Of a stretch of DNA of 64,000 bases, positions 59,799-64,000 are shown piece by piece. A model generated the notes under the pieces. It was not told the origin of the DNA. It made no database searches and saw only the letters and a list, made by a program, of their open reading frames with translations. Origin of the DNA: Pseudoramibacter porci (lineage in GTDB: Bacteria; Bacillota; Clostridia; Eubacteriales; Eubacteriaceae). Each line of letters opens with the position of its first letter. Within the stretch, counting starts at the first letter, position 1. The position numbers were made by a program, and so were the translations under genes. The stretch spans positions 124,001 to 188,000 of the forward strand of contig NZ_VUMO01000002.1 of assembly GCF_009696145.1 (NCBI RefSeq), in the 5' to 3' direction.

Positions 59799-61304
59799 TT
59801 ATTCTCCAGCGTGCTTAATGCCGAGGATTTCTAATTCTTTTTCTGTCATGCCGACGCCGCGGAGCATCAGGCGGTTGCCTCTCAGGGCTTCAATGGAGTT
59901 GATCCCCATACCGCCCATCATTTCTTTGATTTCGTTGTTCCAGGCTGTGAGCAGGTTCACCAGATGTTCCGTGCCGATATCCGGATTCAGACGGCGGCAG
60001 AGATCTTCGCGCTGTGTCGCAATACCCCAGTTGCAGAGACCTCTTGAGCACTGTCTGCACAGGTGGCAGCCCAGTGCGATCAGTGCGGCTGTCCCGATGT
60101 AGCAGGCGTCCGCCCCGAGGGCGATGGCTTTAACCACGTCGGCAGACGAGCGGATGCTCCCGCCGACGACAATCGAAATGTCGTTTCTGATTTTTTCATC
60201 GCGGAGACGCTGGTCGACAGCGGCCAATGCCAGCTCGATCGGGATCCCGACGTTGTCACGGATGCGGGTCGGCGCGGCGCCGGTCCCGCCGCGGAAACCG
60301 TCAATGGCGATGATGTCCGCACCGGAGCGGGCAATCCCTGATGCGATCGCCGCCACGTTGTGAACCGCCGCGATCTTGACGATAACCGGTTTTTCGTAAT
60401 TGGTTGCTTCTTTGAGGGAGTATACCAGCTGACGAAGGTCTTCAATCGAATAAATATCGTGGTGCGGCGCCGGTGAGATGGCGTCGGAGCCTTCCGGAAT
60501 CATTCGCGTTTCCGCAACCTTCGGACCGATTTTGCGCCCTGGCAGATGGCCGCCGATCCCCGGCTTGGCCCCTTGACCCATCTTAATTTCGATGGCGCAG
60601 CCGGCTTTCAAATAATCTTCGTGAACGCCGAAACGGCCGGACGCGACCTGAACGATGGTGTTAGGCCCATAAGGATACAGCGATTTGTTCAACCCGCCTT
60701 CACCAGTGTTGTAGCAAGTGCCGCAGGCGGTTGCCGCCCGGGCCAGTGATTTATGGGCATTTTCGGAAATCGCGCCGAAAGACATGGCCGAGAACATCAC
60801 CGGGACTTCCAGTTCGATCTGCGGCGGCAGTTTAGAAATCAGTTCGCCGTGGGAATCGAACTCGAGATCGTGAGGTTTTTTTCCGAGAAATACCCGCGTT
60901 TCCATCGGTTCGCGCAGCGGGTCGATGGACGGGTTGGTGACCTGGCTGGCGTTGAGCAGAATGCGGTCCCAATAGGACGGGTAGTCTTTCGGGTTGCCCA
61001 TGCTGGACAGCAGCGCGCCGCCGGTGGTCGCCTGACGGTAAATTTCTTCGATGGTATTCTGATGCCAGTTTTCGTTCGGACGGAACGTATTTTCCGTCTT
61101 CACAATTTTAAGCGCGCGCGTCGGGCACATGGTGACGCAGCGCTGGCAGTCGACACATTTGGACTCGTCCGCCCGCATGATGTCGTCTTCTTCGTCGTAA
61201 TAGTGCACCTGTTCTGAGCACTGTCGTTCGCAGACGCGGCATTTGATGCACCGGTCAAAATTGCGGTGCACTTCAAATTCCGGATATAAGTATTGAATTC
61301 CCAT
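59799..61304 (-). CDS. gltB: Glutamate synthase FMN core with N-terminal ferredoxin domain
   Basis: The 501-aa protein has an N-terminal two-cluster ferredoxin (CIKCRVCERQC, CVDCQRCVTMCP; about 15-60) and an FMN-binding glutamate synthase barrel with GEGGLNKSLYPYG, KMGQGAKPGIGG, DGFRGGTGAAPTRIRD, and the 3Fe-4S cysteines in CHLCRQCSRGLCNWG. It makes two glutamates from 2-oxoglutarate and glutamine-derived ammonia. The start is ATG 61304 after GGAGG, sharing one base with the stop of the amidotransferase gene. The fused ferredoxin marks the archaeal-type split enzyme. Confidence 0.92.
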   Translation of the reverse strand: MGIQYLYPEFEVHRNFDRCIKCRVCERQCSEQVHYYDEEDDIMRADESKCVDCQRCVTMCPTRALKIVKTENTFRPNENWHQNTIEEIYRQATTGGALLSSMGNPKDYPSYWDRILLNASQVTNPSIDPLREPMETRVFLGKKPHDLEFDSHGELISKLPPQIELEVPVMFSAMSFGAISENAHKSLARAATACGTCYNTGEGGLNKSLYPYGPNTIVQVASGRFGVHEDYLKAGCAIEIKMGQGAKPGIGGHLPGRKIGPKVAETRMIPEGSDAISPAPHHDIYSIEDLRQLVYSLKEATNYEKPVIVKIAAVHNVAAIASGIARSGADIIAIDGFRGGTGAAPTRIRDNVGIPIELALAAVDQRLRDEKIRNDISIVVGGSIRSSADVVKAIALGADACYIGTAALIALGCHLCRQCSRGLCNWGIATQREDLCRRLNPDIGTEHLVNLLTAWNNEIKEMMGGMGINSIEALRGNRLMLRGVGMTEKELEILGIKHAGE

Positions 61305-62407
61305 TACATAGCCTCCTTGCTCGCGTGGACAATGATCGGTTCGCCGCCCCGCGGCGCCCAAATGCCGTCAATATCTGGACAGACGCGGCGGATGGCCGCT
61401 TCTTCACTGGCGATATATACGACGTCGTCCTTTTCTCCAGCCACCATTGAACGCAGCTTCAAGCGGTCATTGAGGGCCATCAGGCCGTGATCAAATCCGC
61501 AGATGATCGAAAACGGCCCGGTAATCAAAAGGCTCGAGTAAGTGTTTCTGAGCAATTTCATTTTCCGCGCTTCTTTTTCGCTCATGTGGTCAATTTCTTC
61601 CCAGAACGGTGCGGCGATGATTTTCGCAATATCTTCGTATTCGAACCCTTTCTTCCGTTTTAAGTAGTCGATGATGTAAGTGATGACTTCCGTATCGGTG
61701 AGCAGGTTACATTTGTAATCGAACATTTCGATGTAACGGCGGTTCGCGTCGTAGGACGAGATTTCTCCGTTGTGCACGATGGAATGATCGAGCAGCGCAA
61801 AAGGATGGCAGCCGCCCCACCAGCCCGGGGTGTTCGTCGGATAACGGCCGTGAGCCGTCCAGCAGTACGCGTCGTAATCTTCTAGCTTGTAAAAATCGCC
61901 GATGTCTTCCGGAAAACCGACGCCCTTGAATATCCCCATGTTCTTGCCAGACGAGAAGATGTAGGCACCGTCAATGTAGGTATTGACGTAAAAGACGGTT
62001 TCGACGATAAATTTCTTTTCGTCGATTTCGCCTTCGTCTTCCTGAATGCGGTTGAACAGCGGATTGACGAAGTAGCGCCAAATGAGCGGTGCGTCGACGA
62101 CATTGCGGTTCGGCCGAACCGGGATCCGGCTCATATTGACCACATCGAAATAACGGTCGAGGTACCGTTCTGTTTCCTGACGGGCTTTCAAGTCGTCATA
62201 AAAAACGTGAAACGCGTACGAGTCCGCGTAATCGGGGTAAATGCCGTAGCCGGCAAATCCGCCGCCCAATCCATTAGAGCGGTCGTGCATCACCGCAATG
62301 GAATCGACGATGGTCCGGCCGTTGATGCTCTGGCGGCCTGTCCGGTCGATAATGCCGGAAATCGCACAACCCGACGGGATTCGTATTTCTCCTTCTTTCT
62401 TTAACAT
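61304..62407 (-). CDS. Glutamate synthase glutamine amidotransferase subunit
   Basis: The 367-aa class II amidotransferase corresponds to the N-terminal domain of GltB. The catalytic cysteine is probably C14 (PSGCAISGI), so 13 residues must be removed to free it. Other pocket motifs are HGRYPTNTPGWWGGCHPFA (read in parts) and HNGEISSY. It should deliver ammonia to the FMN core. The start is ATG 62407, 6 nt after AAGGAG. It is first in the operon and lies behind a leader terminator. Confidence 0.9.
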   Translation of the reverse strand: MLKKEGEIRIPSGCAISGIIDRTGRQSINGRTIVDSIAVMHDRSNGLGGGFAGYGIYPDYADSYAFHVFYDDLKARQETERYLDRYFDVVNMSRIPVRPNRNVVDAPLIWRYFVNPLFNRIQEDEGEIDEKKFIVETVFYVNTYIDGAYIFSSGKNMGIFKGVGFPEDIGDFYKLEDYDAYCWTAHGRYPTNTPGWWGGCHPFALLDHSIVHNGEISSYDANRRYIEMFDYKCNLLTDTEVITYIIDYLKRKKGFEYEDIAKIIAAPFWEEIDHMSEKEARKMKLLRNTYSSLLITGPFSIICGFDHGLMALNDRLKLRSMVAGEKDDVVYIASEEAAIRRVCPDIDGIWAPRGGEPIIVHASKEAM

Positions 62408-62437
62408 CCTGATCTCCTTCTTGATAATCACTCAATG

Positions 62438-62504
62438 AAAAAAGCGTCCTTTAACAAGCCGTCTCTCAAATCTTTTTTGAGACACCGCTTGTTTCAGAAC
62501 GCCT
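62438..62504 (-). promoter_or_regulatory. Leader terminator/attenuator of the glutamate synthase operon
   Basis: On the minus strand a long hairpin of about 24 pairs (GCGTTCT/AGGACGC, AACAAGC/GCTTGTT and an inner TCTCAA/TTGAGA) is followed by T6, only 30 nt before the first gene. It contains the motif GCGTTCTGAAACAAGCGGTG (62483-62502), nearly the same as in the glnN leader. Confidence 0.75.
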
Positions 62505-62758
62505 TTGCTCTTGTGTATACAATTCTACAGTAAAGACATTTAACCACATTCCACCTTAAAATACAAGGCGTTTTTTTAAATTTAACAAGAAATATGAAAA
62601 TTGCTTCAAGGGCTGTCGATTTTCTTCTATAATAAATGATAAAATAGACGCAATGATGCCAGCAGGCATTGATCCATTTATAATCAAATAACAGAAAGCA
62701 TCGATCGTCTTAACGGCTTTTTCCCTCGTTTTGCTTTGTTATTTTATTAAAAATCACA
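62505..62758. other. Intergenic region between the two nitrogen leaders
   Basis: About 250 bp, AT-rich, without a credible gene. TATAAT at about 62630-62635 and a small hairpin (ATGCC-AGCA-GGCAT) at about 62656-62669 are the only visible elements, followed by GCATCGATCGTC and a short T run near 62717-62722. The promoter of the glutamate synthase operon should lie near 62515-62560 but I see no strong hexamers. Confidence 0.4.
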
Positions 62759-62787
62759 TTGACAAAAAATAGGGATTCGTGTATCAT
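62759..62787 (+). promoter_or_regulatory. Promoter of glnN
   Basis: TTGACA and TATCAT are separated by 17 bp. A TATAAT at 62793-62798 lies just downstream and could act with another -35. Confidence 0.75.
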
Positions 62788-62815
62788 GTATGTATAATTT
62801 AAAACAAACACAGAC

Positions 62816-62861
62816 AAGGGCGTCTGAGAATAGCGATGCTATTTTCGGTGCCCCTTTTTTT
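62816..62861 (+). promoter_or_regulatory. Leader terminator/attenuator of glnN
   Basis: AAGGG and CTGAGAATAGC pair with GCTATTTTCGG and CCCTT around a small internal loop, followed by T7, about 25 nt after the expected transcription start. The 5' arm carries GCGTCTGAGAATAGCGATG (62820-62838), the motif shared with the glutamate synthase leader. Position before the gene points to antitermination control. Confidence 0.78.
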
Positions 62862-62898
62862 GTATCTGGTTGTTTAGTTGTTTAATAAGGAGGATATC

Positions 62899-64000
62899 AT
62901 GTCTGAAATGTTAGAAAAGAAAGATCAGAAAGACAGCATCGTCGATCTGTTCGGTTCAAAAGTCTTTAACGTCGCAGTCATGCGCAAACGCTTGCCGAAA
63001 CACATCTACAAAAGCGTCATGCGGACGATCAAATACGACGAACCCCTTGGCCGGGAAGACGCCGAAGTGGTCGCCAACGCGATGAAAGACTGGGCCATGG
63101 AATTGGGGGCTACCCACTTTACCCATTGGTTCCAGCCGATGACCGGTGCCACTGCAGAAAAACACGATGCTTTTATCAGCCCGACCGGTGAAGGCAGTGT
63201 CATCATGGAATTTTCCGGAAAAGAACTTGTTAAGGGCGAACCTGATGCTTCATCTTTCCCGTCCGGCGGTCTGCGCGCGACTTTTGAAGCCCGCGGCTAC
63301 ACAGCATGGGATCCGACTTCATTTGCTTTCGTCAAAGGCACGACCCTCTATATCCCGACATCCTTCATCTCCTATTCCGGAGAAATCCTCGACAAGAAGA
63401 CCCCGCTGCTCCGCTCCATGAAGGTCTTGTCCAATGAAGCCATCCGCGTTTTAAAACTCTTCGGCGCTGCCGATGACGTTCACAAAGTCACTTCTTCTGT
63501 CGGGGCCGAACAGGAATATTTCCTGGTCGACAAAGACATGTACGCTAAGAGAAAAGACTTGATCCTGACCGGCCGCACCTTGTTCGGTGCCATGGCGCCA
63601 AAGGGCCAGGAAATGGAAGATCATTACTTTGGACGTATCCGCGGACGTGTCCGCCATTTCATGCGTGACGTCGACAAAGAATTGTGGTCACTGGGTGTTC
63701 CAAGCAAGACCCGCCACAACGAAGTCGCGCCTTGCCAGCACGAATTGGCACCGGTGTTCTCCTCTGCCAACCAGGCAACCGATAACAACCACTTGATCAT
63801 GGAAACCCTGAGACGGATGGCGCCAAAATACGATCTCCACTGCCTCATCAACGAAAAACCGTTTGAAGGCATCAACGGTTCTGGGAAACACAACAACTGG
63901 TCCATCGCGACGGATACCGGCGTCAACCTCCTCGACCCGGGCAAAGATCCAGCCAACAATCTCCAGTTCCTGACCTTCCTCATTGCCGTCATCGAAGCGG
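62899..64000 (+). CDS. glnN: Glutamine synthetase type III (GlnN), 3' end beyond window
   Basis: The frame runs open to the window end (367 codons of an expected ~700). It shows the GSIII pattern: [12 protein letters not shown], a long N-terminal region, [27 protein letters not shown] and [18 protein letters not shown], which contain the glutamate and ATP/metal ligands. It makes glutamine from glutamate, ammonia and ATP and pairs with the divergent glutamate synthase operon as the GS-GOGAT cycle. The start is ATG 62899 after AAGGAGG. A leader terminator precedes it. Confidence 0.95.
   Translation, partial: MSEMLEKKDQKDSIVDLFGSKVFNVAVMRKRLPKHIYKSVMRTIKYDEPLGREDAEVVANAMKDWAMELGATHFTHWFQPMTGATAEKHDAFISPTGEGSVIMEFSGKELVKGEPDASSFPSGGLRATFEARGYTAWDPTSFAFVKGTTLYIPTSFISYSGEILDKKTPLLRSMKVLSNEAIRVLKLFGAADDVHKVTSSVGAEQEYFLVDKDMYAKRKDLILTGRTLFGAMAPKGQEMEDHYFGRIRGRVRHFMRDVDKELWSLGVPSKTRHNEVAPCQHELAPVFSSANQATDNNHLIMETLRRMAPKYDLHCLINEKPFEGINGSGKHNNWSIATDTGVNLLDPGKDPANNLQFLTFLIAVIEA

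Noticed and set aside
62640-62735. c-di-GMP riboswitch (GACGCAA near the hairpin at 62645)
   Set aside because: Only a short string matches; the second arm and tetraloop receptor of GEMM riboswitches are absent.
1-64000. CRISPR array, rRNA or insertion sequence
   Set aside because: No regularly spaced 25-40-bp repeats with unique spacers, no rRNA segments and no transposase frame were seen.

Overview
This window looks like chromosome of a strictly anaerobic, moderately GC-rich Firmicute close to the Eubacteriaceae (Eubacterium limosum / Pseudoramibacter type). That placement is an inference. It rests on a complete anaerobic bzaA-bzaB-cobT-bzaC-bzaD-bzaE operon, type III glutamine synthetase, split glutamate synthase, Gram-positive SD-led genes (AAGGAGG), a thioester-domain wall protein and a YtrA-type GntR/ABC operon. 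No sequence search was run.

Layout. 1-4.3 kb: an MMPL/RND exporter (5' end outside the window) and a secreted coiled-coil repeat protein whose central third is strikingly AT-rich. 4.4-12.9 kb: a cobalamin riboswitch with a terminator, then the six-gene operon that builds 5,6-dimethylbenzimidazole without oxygen and activates it for B12 assembly. 12.9-17.3 kb: HxlR regulator divergent from thioredoxin, a hypothetical gene, a dicarboxylate-type symporter and a thioester-domain surface protein. 17.5-23.3 kb: glycerol-dehydrogenase-like enzyme, class II aldolase, FGGY kinase, a C_GCAxxG_C_C protein and a membrane diguanylate cyclase.

23.4-34.6 kb is a more AT-rich defence island, all on the minus strand: hsdM, hsdS, two silent hsdS target-recognition cassettes, hsdR, a tyrosine recombinase, a small unknown gene and a Fic protein. 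The four TRDs are each framed by the same perfect 16-bp and 20-bp direct repeats, which suggests a system that shuffles methylation specificity. Three tandem palindromes lie upstream of fic, next to tRNA-Lys(CTT).

34.8-44.6 kb: L-serine dehydratase (sdaAB-sdaAA) behind a structured leader, a copper P-type ATPase with two CsoR-like operators, a hydantoinase-family protein, a lipoprotein nuclease with a coupled small gene, and a GntR-ABC operon. 44.7-51.4 kb: a full phosphate module transcribed pstS-pstC-pstA-pstB-phoU-phoB-phoR with a Pho box. 51.4-57.2 kb: a D-2-hydroxyacid dehydrogenase, a dipeptidase-OPT transporter-PqqD-like operon and a class II amidotransferase.

57.3-64 kb is nitrogen assimilation: a glutamate synthase split over five genes (amidotransferase, ferredoxin-FMN synthase core, 4Fe-4S protein, FAD oxidoreductase, GXGXG domain), transcribed divergently from glnN (3' end outside the window). 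Both divergent transcripts begin with a leader carrying a nearly identical 19-20 nt motif inside an intrinsic terminator, which suggests common control by antitermination.
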